Origin: Aquatica leii
Taxonomy: Eukaryota; Arthropoda; Insecta; Coleoptera; Lampyridae
Length of the DNA stretch: 64,000 bases
Reading direction: 5' to 3'
Assembly (NCBI GenBank): GCA_035610365.1
Contig: CM069432.1
Location: 180,033,027-180,097,026, forward strand
The notes under the pieces are model-generated. The model saw only the letters and a program-made list of their open reading frames with translations. It was not told the origin of the DNA and ran no database searches. The number at the start of each line of letters is the position of its first letter. The stretch's first letter is position 1. Position numbers and translations under genes: made by a program. Positions 11,811 to 23,542 of this stretch are shown piece by piece.

Positions 11811-14135
11811 GGCCCACTCTATATTCACACTCATACTCACACTTTATATTTTCTGGGCCCACTCATGTGCCCACCCTGGAGAATAAGTAGACATACCAAC
11901 GAAATTTTATCAAAGACCAGAGGAGATAAATAAATGAAAAAAAACCTAGAGATTTTACTAAGTATTTTAAATGGCACAGCTCCTATAATGTGCAGAATTA
12001 TTAATAATGGTAATGTCATATTATATACCAATCGTATCTTAAACGTTATAGGATTTTTTTGGTGATGCAGACATACAAACAAAAAAAACATCATATATTT
12101 CTTAAAATTTATTATCCTTGTGGTTTACATTATTTCTTTAGTTTTGGTAACAAGTCATTTATTATTTTATTCAGTTCATTTGGTCTTTAGATTTGGTACG
12201 TAACACTATCGTGTGCAGTGAGTCTTATGTGTTGATTATTGATTTTTTAAGTATTTGTAATTTATAATAATTCTTATAATGAGTGGTAGTGACAAAAGAA
12301 CTTTAGTGGACTATTTTGGTCCTCCAAAAAAGTTAAACCAAATAAGGAATCACAAATTTTATCATTGTCGGCTTCCGATAACGCGGCTTCTACTTCTCAA
12401 AAAAATATTTTTGCGCCCATGGTAGAATCCTCCTTAGATTTTGATTTAAGCTTTAGAATTGATTGACACCGAATCTGATACTGAGGAAACAGTGGATTTT
12501 GAAAATGGTTATTCAAACAGCAGCAACAAACCCAACAAGAAGTTACGGCAGTCAGAAAAAAAGCACCGGGCAGTGGTGATACTTCACAGAGTTTGAAGAT
12601 GGACCAACGCAACCACTACTATAATTCTACCTAAAAACAAAATTTAATAATAGTGAAAGGCAGTTTAACAGTGACCGATTCAAATTATACCCGGACTGGT
12701 TAGAATACAGTGTGTTCTCCGACGCCGCATTTTGTTTTGTTTGCAGACACTTTTCGATAAATTGGGACATCAGTGATGTGTTTGTCAGCGTCGGCGTCGG
12801 TTTTAAAAATTGGAAGATAGCCTTAGAAAAAGAGTCAGGATTTAATCAATATGATCGTGGCAGTAAACATAAAAAATGTTACATTAGGTGGTATGATCGT
12901 TGTAAAGTAAGAATAAAGAACAAATATCAGTTAAAAGTCAGATCAAAGAAGCACATTTGGCGTTTGTGGAAGAAAATAAAAACTACGTGTGGTTATTGAT
13001 ATTTTAATTTTAACTGCAACACAAAACATTTCACAAAGGGAATGTAATGAAAGCTAGGACAATTCTAACAGAGGGAATTTTATTGAGATGTTAAATTTTT
13101 TCGCTAAACATATTTCTGTGGTTAAAATAAATTAGTGGATGAAGTGTCAAAGAACGCAAAATATACTAGCCCACAAATACCAAACGGTATTTTGTTCATT
13201 TGCTCTGAAATGGTACTAAATCAAATCGATGCTAAAATTAACAGTGCGGTACGTTTTGCGGTAATTTGTGACGAATTCGTTATTACTTACAAGGCACCAT
13301 TTATGAGATTTATTGGATATTGAGCTGCAAAGGAATTAAACGCTCAAGCATTGCTTTCATATGTTAAAGACCTGTTGAATCACTGTAATATCGATATGCA
13401 TAAATGTAATGAGTGGCTGTTCAAAAGGTGGTCAAACATTGTTTATACTTGACATTCCTAAAGCTATTTATATAGTACATTATTATAATCATAGACTAAA
13501 CTTGATTGTGGTTGATATTTGCAAGAATTTGTCACAGGGAAAATATTTTTTTGACCTTTTACAAACATTATGTGTTTGTGTCCGGCTGCTCAATGCATAA
13601 TAAATTTTTGAAAGTTTAGCGACAACTGAATCCTTCAAAAAATCCAGTTGAACTAAAGAAAACTTGTTACACATGGAGGACAGCTCAAGTGTTCGCTTGT
13701 ATGACAATTAAGACAAAATTCACAGAAATTTTAGTGTTTTTAAATATATCAGCGAAAGAAGTGATCGTGCACCGAAAGCCGTTATTACACCAAATCAATT
13801 TTAAATTCGTGTTTTCTTTACTTATGCACTGCAAAATTTTGAAATTATTTAGTGTAGCCAGTGACTTTTTTCAAAAAGTCTCATTCAATTTGGAGGAAGC
13901 TAATATTTTAATAAAATCTTTGATAGATGTTTTTACGGAAATAAGATCTGAAATATATTCTGAAGCCGTCAAATATTAGCGAAACAAATAATATTGAAAT
14001 ACCGAAAAACAAAAAATCGGAAACAAGAAAATGGAAAATGTCTAAAGGACTAGACAATTTTATTGTGACGACTAATCTAGAAGAAGAAATCCTGGCTCAC
14101 TGACGGCCCACCCTACGTAAAAATTCTAGCTAGTC
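11811..14135 (+). mobile_element. hAT element 1 (ZMYM1-like), decayed
   Basis: Bounded roughly by TGCTAGGCCCACTC at about 11809 and by GACGGCCCACCCTACG with AAAATTCTAGC near 14102-14132, which resemble the GGCCCACC / TAGCTA end sequences of ZMYM1-type hAT elements. Between them lies the transposase fossil at 12279-14083. Terminal inverted repeats are too eroded to fix the ends or an 8-bp target duplication. Confidence 0.6.
12279..14083 (+). pseudogene. hAT 1 transposase (ZMYM1-like / TTF zinc-finger type), broken
   Basis: ATG at 12279 gives MSGSDKRTLVDYFGPPKK, a usual start of this family. Pieces in shifting frames follow: DAAFCFVCRHFS (TTF-type zinc finger, about 12720-12760), FKNWKIALEKESGFNQ, KYTSPQIPNGILFICSEMVL near 13170, MSGCSKGG with YNHRLNLIVVDICKNL around 13409-13530 (the H-R-L-N-L motif of hAT catalytic domains), then INFKFVFSLL and EEANILIKSLIDVFTEIRSE to about 13970, and a basic tail ending DNFIVTT. 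Multiple frameshifts, stops and short deletions abolish function. Family transposases are DDE enzymes that cut and paste hAT elements. Confidence 0.8.
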
Positions 14136-14666
14136 CATGAACCAATATCAATGACTTTCACAAGTTAAAAGAAAATTAATTGTGTTTAAGTACATATTAC
14201 CGTTTTTGTTTGATAATGGCGGTAGTACAAGACATTAAAAAATTAATCGCTAATAATAGTTGAAATTTTGAAAGACGTTTGTAATTTAAAACCAATGGTC
14301 GTCCTCGGCCTTTACTTACTTACAAATTCGACAAACAAGTAAACATAAAAATAAAGAAGTACTCCGTAATTTTAAAGAATCTATGTACGATTTATCAGAT
14401 TGGATTTGTGGATGTGAAGAAATTAATAGATTTTACTGTTTTGTATGTCTACTATTTTCACACGATTCATTATGGTGTAAAAATGGTGTTACCAATCTAA
14501 AACATTTAAAAGAAAGAAGAAGAAAGCAAAAAAACACTCTTTATCTGCGGATCACATAAAAAATTGTGTAAATTATGTTACTCTTAGTTGAGTTAATATT
14601 CGTTTACAATTAGACAGCGCTTACCGAAAGTCAGTTCAAGACTATAACGAAATTGTTTCAAAAAAA

Positions 14667-15211
14667 ATTCAGAGCAATAATATATAATTATAAACAAAAT
14701 TACTAAATTCAGAGTTAAAAGCGTGGGGTGCATCCGGATACACGGTAGTCTTTCGCGCCAAGTTTCTGTTATTTCTTTTTTTTTGTAATTAATTATATCA
14801 ATCATTGTTTTAACATGTATTCAGTTCGACTATTGCTGTCAATTTGTCATTTGACTGATATACATAATACTGTCACTAAACACGACGTTTGAATACATAC
14901 GTGACTAAATATTCTACAGCTGCACTGTTTTTGTTAAATCTAATAATTTTTTTGTAAAGATCAGAGGTTTTTTTTTATATTTTGTGTTCACAGAAATAAA
15001 TTTATCATTGTTTGTAACAATAGTTTAACGTGTACTTGGCGAGACATTATACAGTGAAACTGTTATTTGTAGGATTTTTCTATATTTTCATAACTCTACC
15101 CTTATTGATAGCTGCCTTTAGAATAATTGTAACAATGATTATAGATGCACCCCACGCTTTTAACTCTGAATTTAGTGATTTTGTTTATAATTATATATTA
15201 TTGCTCTGAAT
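14667..15211. repeat. 68-bp inverted repeat pair (MITE-like)
   Basis: The left arm 14667-14734 (AATTCAGAGCAATAATA ... GGGGTGCATC) is the reverse complement of 15144-15211 with only one or two mismatches. The centre (14735-15143) has no coding potential. A degenerate direct copy of the outer 39 bp of the right arm follows at about 15205-15240. High identity suggests a recent non-autonomous DNA element or an inverted duplication. Confidence 0.8.
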
Positions 15212-15238
15212 TTAATAATTTTGTTTGTAATTATAAAT

Positions 15239-15400
15239 TATTTTCTTCTTTTTAGTTCGGTTATTTATAAAAGTGTGTTTTTTTAGGTTTTTTAAACTAT
15301 TATTTATTTTCTATTTTTTAGTTCGGGTACCTATAAAAGCGTGTTTTTTCAATTTTCTAAGCTATCAGTTATTTTCCGTATTTTAATTCGATTTATCAAT
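15239..15400. repeat. Tandem repeat, about 75-bp unit
   Basis: Two adjacent copies share TAGTTCGG, ATAAAAG.GTGTTTTTT and TTATTTTC. A third, shortened copy of the same motif (CGAACTAATAAAAGCGTG) appears at 15865-15882 after the 18S-like insert, suggesting the insert landed inside the array. Confidence 0.6.
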
Positions 15401-15469
15401 AATCAATTTTTGCGGACATGTGAATATGAAATATCTTACGAACTAAAAACGTATTGGAAACAGTAGTTA

Positions 15470-15791
15470 TCGACAGTAAGACCTTATTTCTCGGGGAGGG
15501 AACCTGAGAAACAGCTATCACATCCAAGGCAGGCAGCGGGCGCGCAAATTACCTGCTCCGACACGAAGTGGTAATAGTGTCGAGGTGCACACCTGCGCAG
15601 TTCACGCGCTCTATCTTTGTCACTCTCATGCAGAGGATCCCTAAAGAAATCAATTAATCCTGACGATCCTAATTAGGATAATAAAAACTTTTTAATGAAT
15701 TATTGCATTGTCATCGGTCCGTGAAACGCATGCAAAGTTTCAAGTTAATCAAACACCTGGAAACCGCTGAAAATTAAGCTCAAAGATTCCG

Positions 15792-15842
<51 letters not shown>

Positions 15843-15858
15843 CATACATACATACATA
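15470..15858 (+). mobile_element. Chimeric retroelement / SINE-like: 18S-rRNA-derived head plus LINE-type tail
   Basis: 15489-15582 matches the conserved 18S rRNA segment containing CCTGAGAAAC.GCTA, CACATCCAAGG.AGGCAG and GGCGCGCAAATTACC, then a diverged CACGG..AGGTAGTGACGA-like end, with roughly 85 percent identity by eye. A unique middle follows (15583-15690), then CATTGTCATCGGTCC, GCAAAGTTTCAAGTTAATC, AAAATTAAGCTCAAAG, the style of insect LINE/SINE 3' tails, and an (ATAC)n end. An rRNA head joined to a LINE tail is the architecture of a SINE or of a template-switch chimera. Copy number is needed to decide. Confidence 0.55.
15794..15858. repeat. (ATAC)n microsatellite tail
   Basis: About 16 CATA/ATAC units with one TATA interruption, immediately at the end of the LINE-like tail. 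This is the usual position of a short tandem 3' end of RTE/CR1-type LINEs and their SINEs. Confidence 0.9.
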
Positions 15859-17635
15859 AATCCCGAACTAATAAAAGCGTGTTAAAAATAGATATATATT
15901 AAATAAAATAATTGACTGTATCAAATTCTGTGGAGCTTTCGAGTTAGCTTTGCGAGGTCATGACGAAACCGAATCATCGGAAGATGCAGGAGTATTTCGT
16001 GGACTAATAAAGTTTGTCTTAGAATCGGATTCGATTTTTAAAGCTCGCTTGGAGCAAAGTACGGTATTGAAAGGCATTTCTAAAACAGTGCAAAATGATT
16101 GATTGAACTCGATGTTGGTTGTTATACAACAAAAAATTAAATCAGAAATAGACCTCATTGATTTTATTGCCGTACAAGTTGACGAAACCACAGATAACTC
16201 AAACAAGACTCAAATGGTTTTTATTATACGTTATGTTCTAAACGGCACTGTTTACGAAAGATTTTAAAAGTTTTTACAGCCGCCAGGTACTATAGCTTAA
16301 GAATTAACAACGGCTATTCTTCGAGAGTTAGAAATTTTAGAAATAAACAAAAAACCTAATAAATTAGTTTCACAAAGCTACGATGAAGCAGCGACTATGA
16401 GTGGAAAACTTGGAAGCGTGCACACAAAAATTAAACAAATATATCTCGCGCCAATTTTATTCACTGTTATGCTCACCAACTTAATTTAATATTACAAAAA
16501 GCGGTTAGACAAAACAGAACAATACGAATTTTCTTTGTAAATTTACATAGTTTTTCTTCGTTTTTTAGTCGATTACTAAAAAGAACAGCTGTTTTAGATG
16601 CAGTTGTCAAAAGTAGATTATCAAAATCCGCACCTACGCGTGGTATTTTAACAGTCGATGCGTGTAAACGGTTTATTCACATCAGACTGGTATCTTAGCA
16701 TGTTTAACATACATAATTTAAAAAGAAGAAGAAGACGGCAATACTATAAATCAAATCATTGGTTTACAAAGCTTTTTACAAAATGAAAGTTTTTTGTTCT
16801 GGCTAAAAAAATTTTACCTCATGCCAAACTGTGAAATTCTTTTTAATCAACTTCAAAAACGTGGCAGTGATATGATATTAGTTAAAACTGATATTGACAA
16901 CTTGAAAAATTCCATTAAAAAAATACGAAACAACATTTTAAGTGACGATACTTTGTGCCCAACTTCCGCATCTTCAAATACAAAAAGAAATATAAACCAA
17001 GGTTCTAAACGTCAAATCTCTCTAGAAGTGTGTGATATAGTTTTATCTGAAATTGTAAACCGTTTTAGTTTTAGTGACCATTTAATAGTGACGCAGTTAT
17101 TTTATAGTGACCGATTTGAAGAGTACAACAAGTTTCCAGACCTCATTTTTAAATTTGTTAAAAACTATTTTTCATTTATTAAGGATGTTAAATTAAAAAC
17201 TGAACTGGAAGTTACATATGATCGAGAAGATTTTCGTCATAATGTAGGAGCTGTTGCAATGCTTCAGCTGTTTATAAATAATAACCTTTGCGAGACGTTT
17301 TCGGAGAGTGTAAAATTTCTAAAACTGTTATGCACTTTACCTATGACTACCGTGGATAGCGAACGATGTTTCTCTTCAAAAGAATTAAAACGTTTCTACG
17401 CAATACAATGAGGCAAGAAAGATTGTGCGCACTAGCTATGGTAAGCATGGAAAAATCTTTAATTGAAAATATTGTAAATTTGAATGAGCTTGTTATCGAT
17501 CATTTTGCTAATTCTAAAGATAGACGAATAGATCTTAAATATAACTCGATTTCATGCAAGATAGTTTTTTTTTACTTTTTGTGATAATTGCGTTTTTTTT
17601 TTGAATATTTAAAAAATGACCCTCTGGTATGATTG

Positions 17636-17652
17636 ACCACCAGCCGCCACTG
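17636..17652 (+). repeat. Probable 3' terminal inverted repeat of hAT 2
   Basis: ACCACCAGCCGCCACTG; its reverse complement CAGTGGCGGCTGGTGGT is the common terminal sequence of ZMYM1-type hAT transposons. It lies 52 bp after the transposase stop. The matching 5' end was not found. Confidence 0.6.
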
Positions 17653-19080
17653 TACATAATATTAAAAAAAATTAATTCAGGTTTCATCATTTTAATGTTG
17701 GTACAAAAATAAATTACGTATATAATTCAAATTCGCTTTATCAATTTTATATATATGATAAAGTTATCCTGTCGACCTTAATATTATTAATTCAAGGTAA
17801 ATTGTTAAGTAACGTATAATTTAAACACATGTTTCAGTAATCAGAGTATTCAATCTGTAATTTGCAAACTTGAATGTTTTTAACAATACAAAGATTCTTT
17901 ATCAATGTTGTTGTACACATAAAAAAGTATTGATCAATACAATAAAATATAACTGGAAAAACCTTAAAACTTTATCTATCCAAAACGACATACATATTTT
18001 TTTATAAAATACCCAGCTTAAAATAATGAATGCTAATGGAATGGTTTTCTGTTCGCTAGAGGCTGTACTGCGTATTTTCCCAAGATGCTTTAAACAAAAT
18101 AGGTAAATATGTACTATTATAGTAATAAACGTATACCTACGTTTAATTTTATCTTTTTAAGCTTTGTATAAAAAGATCTTTTAATTAAATGTTTAATTCA
18201 CTTTCTATAAAATATTTTAATTTAAAAAACGTTTTCAAGATTCGGATTATGTTTATAATCTATCGTGCTATAAACAGAAGTTGTTGAACAGTTGTATAAA
18301 AACTGACAGTAACAGTTACTGGAAGAGTCTGCAGCTAGGATTACAAATATAAGATAAACCGATCAACCGCTTTTTAAGTAAAAAAATTAAACGGATTCTA
18401 GTAGTTAAACAAATATGAGTCACGGTATATAAGCGTCAAAAGAACGGTTTGATTTTTTATGATAATTTAATTAATAATAGTCTTCTGTGTTGCTATAGAC
18501 GCTACAAAACATTTGTAACATTAATAAACAGCAACGTTTTGCGTTTATTAAAATAAATTATAAATTTTAATTCTGATTTGTCCTTGCATTCTCTTGCGAA
18601 TCTATATTATCAATAAAAGTTACCAAATCAATTAATATAAGAAAAGGTTCTGAAAAGAGATCACATACGTACCTATGGTTTAAGCGCGTACTAATTTTTA
18701 TATCAACCAAGATTACAAATATTAAAAGTGTTAAAAATTGTGTCATGCATTCTACGAATATACAAACAAATTGCATTAATGAAATATAAACTGCCATAAA
18801 TTTTTTTGTAAAAATGTAGACACATAAATGTATTGAAAAGATCATTAGTACAATAAAATATAGCTTGATGGTACTAGGTACCTTTATTACTAAATCTGTC
18901 GAATTTAATTAAATTTTAACTGAATTTTAAGATTTTTTAAATGATTTTTTCACCTGTCGCATACTCGTTCAAATATAAGTAATGATTGACTTTGAACACT
19001 TAGTTTTATGTGGATTTCTAGTTTTTATTTTACCATTCTAGAATTTTTCTGTCCATTATGTAACTACACTAACAAACGAA
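17653..19080. other. AT-rich DNA, no gene seen
   Basis: Apart from short frames without family resemblance, nothing is recognisable. Confidence 0.6.
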
Positions 19081-19102
19081 TATTGACGTTGGCAACGCGA
19101 AA

Positions 19103-19800
19103 ATGTCGTTTACACATGCAGAAAAATGCGTTATACTGGAACGATACGTTATTTCTAGAAAGAATTTAATAAATGCTCTTAAACATTACCATTTATCAAA
19201 ACGGTTTTCCAAAGGCCCCATCCGTTATACTTTCTAAGATAAATCTGCATTTTTTTAGCCGTTTTTGGAAAAATATATTCGAGACGTCACTTCAGAATTG
19301 AATGTGGAAAAGAGTGCCATTCAAATGATTTTTCATTCTTATAAAAAGAAAAAAGTTCAAACATTACTTTCCGGATATGCAGAAAAAAGGTTGACTTTTT
19401 GCAACTGGTTTATTAATTTTTGCAACAGCAGAATAGCTTTGAATGTATTCTATAAATAGACAGATCTAATTTGTTTAATTCAGGTAAGACTATTATAGTA
19501 GATCTGCAAAATCTTCAAAATACGTTAATGGTCAACGTTTGGTGCGACATAATTGGCTTGCGAGTTTTGGACTAGTGTTCTATCAGTGTACTGTATCCAG
19601 AGAGCTTTATGTCAGTTTATTATCAGAAATCCTAAACCACTTCTTTGTTGAACTTTTGCTGCTTTACGAAGCCAAATTTTAATCCAGTAAGATTGGGTAT
19701 CTGCTCATAATTATATTGAAACTACAAATTTGTTATATGGATTTTCTAGTAGAAATCGAATCCCAAACGCACCGATACGTTTTAACACGCCAACGTACAA
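19103..19800 (+). pseudogene. Tc1/mariner-superfamily transposase fragment 1
   Basis: ATG at 19103 (MSFTHAEKCVILERYVISRK) opens an N-terminal helix-turn-helix-like region, with frameshifts near 19230. RDVTSELNVEKSAIQMIFHS and EKRLTFCNWFINFC (19265-19459) fit the linker before the first catalytic Asp. NVWCDIIGLRVLD, SRERYVS-like and IQ*DWVSAHNYIETTNLLYG (to about 19740) fit the second half, where QQDG.. .H is expected. The first catalytic Asp region is missing, and stops are frequent. Non-functional. Confidence 0.65.
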
Positions 19801-21214
19801 TATAAAAATTAACTAAAATAGTATTTAAATTTACAATATTATTACAAAGCTGTAAGGCAAATAAACATTTATTAATTGAGATGATTTCATTAGAATCCTT
19901 CCGGAGCTTACATGCTACTAGAATTCCTGTTAATTTAATTCATATCAAAATCTGTAACTAAGTAGGTAATTTAGTTGTACCAGTATCGTGGCGGACGTGT
20001 ATTGTGTGAGATTAAATCCGGTATATATGAAAATATTACACAAATATGTAGGTGAATATTATTATGACGGATTCTATAGAGAGTTGAAAAGCTTTGGGCT
20101 TATACGGATTTAGACAAATGTTAGGGTAGATACCGTTTGAAATATTTTTTTTCGAAGATGATTTTTGCTACGTAAGGGTTTAGATTAACTAATTTAGAAA
20201 TTAATATTTTTAGCAATACGGTGAGTTATTAATTGAAACGACGGTTTGATTGCTTACAATGACGAGAAGGTGAAAAAAAGTTGTATACTTCAAATACGAG
20301 GATCAATGAGAAAATTTTTGATTTGTTTTGTTAAATCATTTACGCGGGTTTATAATGGTTTTAGAACGGGTGCTGGTATTTTCGTTGTGTGTTATTTCAG
20401 TTGCTGATCAAGTCACTTTACTAAGAATAGTTTACTTGACTTTAAGCTACTGTAGGTGATGTGGATAACTGTCACAATTATTTCGCTAGAAGTGAAAAAT
20501 CTTACAGCATAAAGAATCGTGGAAATTATGCACCCTGAATTTAGAATTTATTATATCCGGTGTAGGTAAATAGATAATGTCCAAGTAAATTGCTAAGTCG
20601 GTTATAATAGTCAGTAATTAAGGAAGAATAATCATAAAGAATAGTAAGTTGGTAGGGTTAGTATCGCAATAGCAATTAGGGTTGTACGGTAAATAGCGAG
20701 CTCAGTTATTAGAATATATAGAATAAGTGGGGTAAGATCGAGGGGTCCAAAGTCTCCACGTAATTTATTGAATTGTCTAACCAATTTATTATAAATTTCA
20801 AGTGTTTGGGTCGTTTCATTGCAACGTTGACCTACTCGTTTCCTAGACCTAACGCTACTAGATTTTTTTCTTTAAGGGTTTTGTAAAAGACGAAGCGTAT
20901 AAGCAGCGATACCGTAATGTTTCAGAGCAAAATCAGAGAAATTATACACTATATTCACACATACACATACGTAACCAACAAAATAAATACTTTTACTCTG
21001 CTAATTTAACCCAATTTGTAGTATTAATAATAAAGAAGCAATAGGAAACATATAACTTTGAACATCTTGTATATAATATTAAATTGCGTTTTTTGTGCAG
21101 AACTGTTCTAAAACATTACCGTACAGATATATGTAGACTGAAAATTTATCTCAAAATTAACAGTTTCAAAAACATTGGAGCGTTTTAATGACACTAAAAG
21201 TATCAAAAATTAGT
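19801..21214. other. No gene seen
   Basis: Mixed AT-rich DNA with a few GC-richer bits (20380-20560, 20690-20760). I cannot assign any feature. Confidence 0.5.
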
Positions 21215-21850
21215 CAAAAAGTAGAAGACGTACAACTCAAAAAAATTCTTTAGATGTGTGAAAAATCAAAAAAAAATCCACTCAGCAGAAAGTTTTAACT
21301 AATGACATTATTCAATTCAAAAACAAAAAACGCTAAATTCCGCTCATATAAAATTCACGTGTTACGAGATTTAAGTAAAGACGATTTTGATTGCAGAATT
21401 GAGTTTTGCAAATATATTATAAATAAATTCAACTAAAATGGCATCTTTGCCAACCATATTTTATTTTTTGACAAATTTACATTTTCTTTTAGCAGTCATG
21501 TAATCCAACAAAACTGTAGGTGTTGGTCAGACCAAATTTACATTGGTGAAGCAAGTTTACACTCTACAAAGTCAATGTTTGAGGCGGGATTTATGGTATA
21601 CTCTATTTTATAAACGAAGATTTGACCTTTGTACTATATTTATTACTTTTGCAATAGACTATTGTTCTACAGTTTAAAAGATTATTTCCGAGTAATCATA
21701 ATCGCAATTTACCGGCAGAACAAATATGGTTTTTAACAAGATGGTACTTCTCCACATTTTAGACGTGCGGTGCATGAATATCTTGACGAAGTTTTTTCTA
21801 GTAAATGGATTACTAGTCTTCTTAATACTCTTTTTGATTCAATAGAAAAC
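21215..21850 (+). pseudogene. Tc1/mariner-superfamily transposase fragment 2
   Basis: HVLRDLSKDDFDCRIEFCKY is the typical segment before the catalytic domain. ILFFDKFTF stands where LF.DE.TF is expected, so the Asp remains but the Glu is changed. NCRCWSDQIYIGEASLHSTK and MFEAGFMVYSIL follow, then QDGTSPHFRRAVHEYLDEVF (second catalytic Asp) and SKWI. Frameshifts occur around 21590-21700. This family differs from fragment 1 in residue pattern. Confidence 0.7.
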
Positions 21851-21984
21851 TTTGTTCAACAAATTCATTACTGTTAAAAAGTAAACTGTTGATATTTTAT
21901 ACAATGAGACACTAAAGAAAATTAATTTAATTTCATACTTTATTTTACGGTAATTGAATGAACTTAAATATTGTCAGTGTTGTA

Positions 21985-22390
21985 AAATATCTATATAAAT
22001 TTATATAGATAAATTAATCTAGATTAATATTTTTTATCTATTTATCTGTATCTATATACTATCTACAATATATAAGTTATATGTATCTGTATATATATAT
22101 ATATAATTTTTTATTTAAATTAATTTAAAAAAATTATAAAAATCCAGTGTTCCGTAAAATTCAAGTTACAATATTGTATGTTTTTCTTCGGTAATTTCAC
22201 ACATTCCATAGTAGTTCTTCAAATAAACTCCATCTATCGTTATTACTAACTAGATTATTTCATCTATTATCTGTTATCTATATAAAGTTTATATAGTTTA
22301 TCTATTATCTAATACTAGATAATTCTTGCAAGAAAAAAAAATTAATCTGTATCTATATAATTTAAAAATTATCTATTTACAACACTGAAT
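21985..22390. repeat. AT-rich simple-sequence region based on TATCTATA
   Basis: Irregular iteration of TATCTATATAGAT, ATTATCTA and TATATATA with local palindromes. It looks like a decayed tetranucleotide satellite with flanking TTTAAATT stretches. Confidence 0.6.
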
Positions 22391-22440
22391 ATTGTTTTTT
22401 TTAAATTTTAATTAGTTTGAACAGATTATTTATGATTGAT

Positions 22441-22822
22441 ATCACATAAAAAAACTAGTGTGGTCACCATACGACTTTTCTATAAGGACTTTCTACATAT
22501 TTTTTGTTTTCAAATTGAAGGAAAACAGTCAAAAGAATATAGAAAATTCAAAAAACTTAAGATCATAATTTTTTTTCTTAACCTTTGTTTACGTTTTTTT
22601 GTCTTTCGGTGGAAAATAATGAATTTTGGTATAAAGGCATTTTTTCTCATATTTAGTATGTCTCATTTTTGTATATAGTGCCGTTTTGACCTTATATCGT
22701 GTACACATTTGTGTACATTATGAGTGAAAAGAGTCGAGTCTGTATTTTGGTTTTAAGGCCATTTAGAAATAACCATACACGAAAAAACTGGTGTGGTCAC
22801 CGCACGACTTTCTTATAAGAAA
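22441..22822. repeat. Direct repeat pair around GTGTGGTCACC
   Basis: AAAAAACTAGTGTGGTCACC (22447-22466) and ACGACTTTTCTATAAG recur at about 22784-22818 with few changes. The shared motif GTCAAAAGAATATAGA also appears at 22530 and 22995. They appear to be ends of two related repeat units, the second adjoining repeat copy D. Confidence 0.6.
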
Positions 22823-22960
22823 TGATGAAGGAACTTTTAGTTTCTTTATCAAACCCATCTTTGAGCAATGCAGAGAGAATATAAAAAGCCAGCTGCATAC
22901 TAAGTTTTAAGTTGCTATAACTTTTGGTTCGAGAGTTATCGTGGGTACATCCAAAGATAA
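22776..22960 (-). repeat. Dispersed repeat family R1, copy D (minus)
   Basis: Reverse complement of the family core: GATGTACCCACGATAACTCT, CGAACCAAAAGT, AGCTGGCTTTTTATATTCTC and GGGTTTGATAAAGAAAC. Truncated relative to copies B and C. Confidence 0.7.
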
Positions 22961-22969
22961 TTTAAATAA

Positions 22970-23542
22970 GATGCAGCACTCCGTATATAAACAAGTCAAA
23001 AGAATATAGAGAAAAATTATTATTTTTTAACGTATCTTTCTTTTTTTTCAAGATATGGAATTTTTTTCTTAAAAAAATCGTCGCAGGCAGAATTCGAACT
23101 TAGGATTATATATGGAATTCACTTTAAATTGTAAATCAAATATCTAATAAACTGTTAATGTTAGAAATTTTTTTTATTTGAATAAATTGTTAAGAAGAAT
23201 TAACTCTATAAGAAACTGTAAAAATAATTCCAATGATTTACATACGTACAAAATTATATAAAATTAACTGTTAAAATGGCGGATACTTCCACTTCCGGTT
23301 TTTTTATCAGACCCATATTTTAATAAAATCGAGAGAATATGAAAATACAGCTCTATATCAAATTTTAAGTTAATAGGACTTTCGGTTATCGTGGGTACAT
23401 CGTTACACACAGACACACACACAGACACTCAAAATTTTTTTGTCAAAAATACATTTTTCTAATTCAGAGGACGCTGAAACAACAAAATTTTTTTTTTGAA
23501 AAAATATTGCGATCGCTATATTTTCCATATATGAAAGTAAAA
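22970..23542 (-). repeat. Dispersed repeat family R1, copy B (minus, longest)
   Basis: Minus-strand order: ACTTTCATATATGGAAAAT half-palindrome, TATAGCGATCGC, GAAAAATGTATTTTTGAC, a GTGT stretch, CGATGTACCCACGATAAC, GAGCTGTATTTTCATATTC, GATAAAAAAACCGGAAGTGG, TTTACAGTTTCTTATAGAG, then AGTTCGAATTCTGCCTGCGA followed by a T-run. The last motif resembles a tRNA B box plus a Pol III terminator. Confidence 0.7.

Larger units (their letters stand above)
14665..15905. mobile_element. Compound insertion inside hAT 2
   Basis: This block interrupts the hAT 2 transposase at one point. It contains, in order, a 68-bp inverted repeat pair with a 409-bp centre, a tandem repeat of about 75 bp, and an 18S-rRNA-like fragment with an (ATAC)n tail. 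It is later than hAT 2. Whether it arrived in one step or several is unknown, and no clear target duplication was found. Confidence 0.7.
14217..17584 (+). pseudogene. hAT 2 transposase (ZMYM1-like), split by a 1.24 kb insertion
   Basis: 5' part 14217-14664: MAVVQDIKKLIANNS, then after a frameshift DWICGCEEINRFYCFVCLLF (zinc finger) and YRKSVQDYNEIVSK. The text stops at about 14664 and resumes near 15906 with IDCIKFCGAFELALRGHDE, the expected continuation minus a few residues. 3' part: VQVDETTDNSNKTQ (catalytic Asp region), SYDEAATMSGKLG, a long open run 16794-17411 and the C-terminal dimerisation motif CTLPMTTVDSERCFS, then FKRIKTFLRNTMRQERLCAL in the next frame (17366-17584). Stops and shifts are common between. 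It is a different family member from hAT 1. Confidence 0.85.

Noticed and set aside
15489..15582. Functional rRNA gene
   Set aside because: Under 100 bp of diverged 18S sequence inside a transposon; it cannot be a working rRNA gene.
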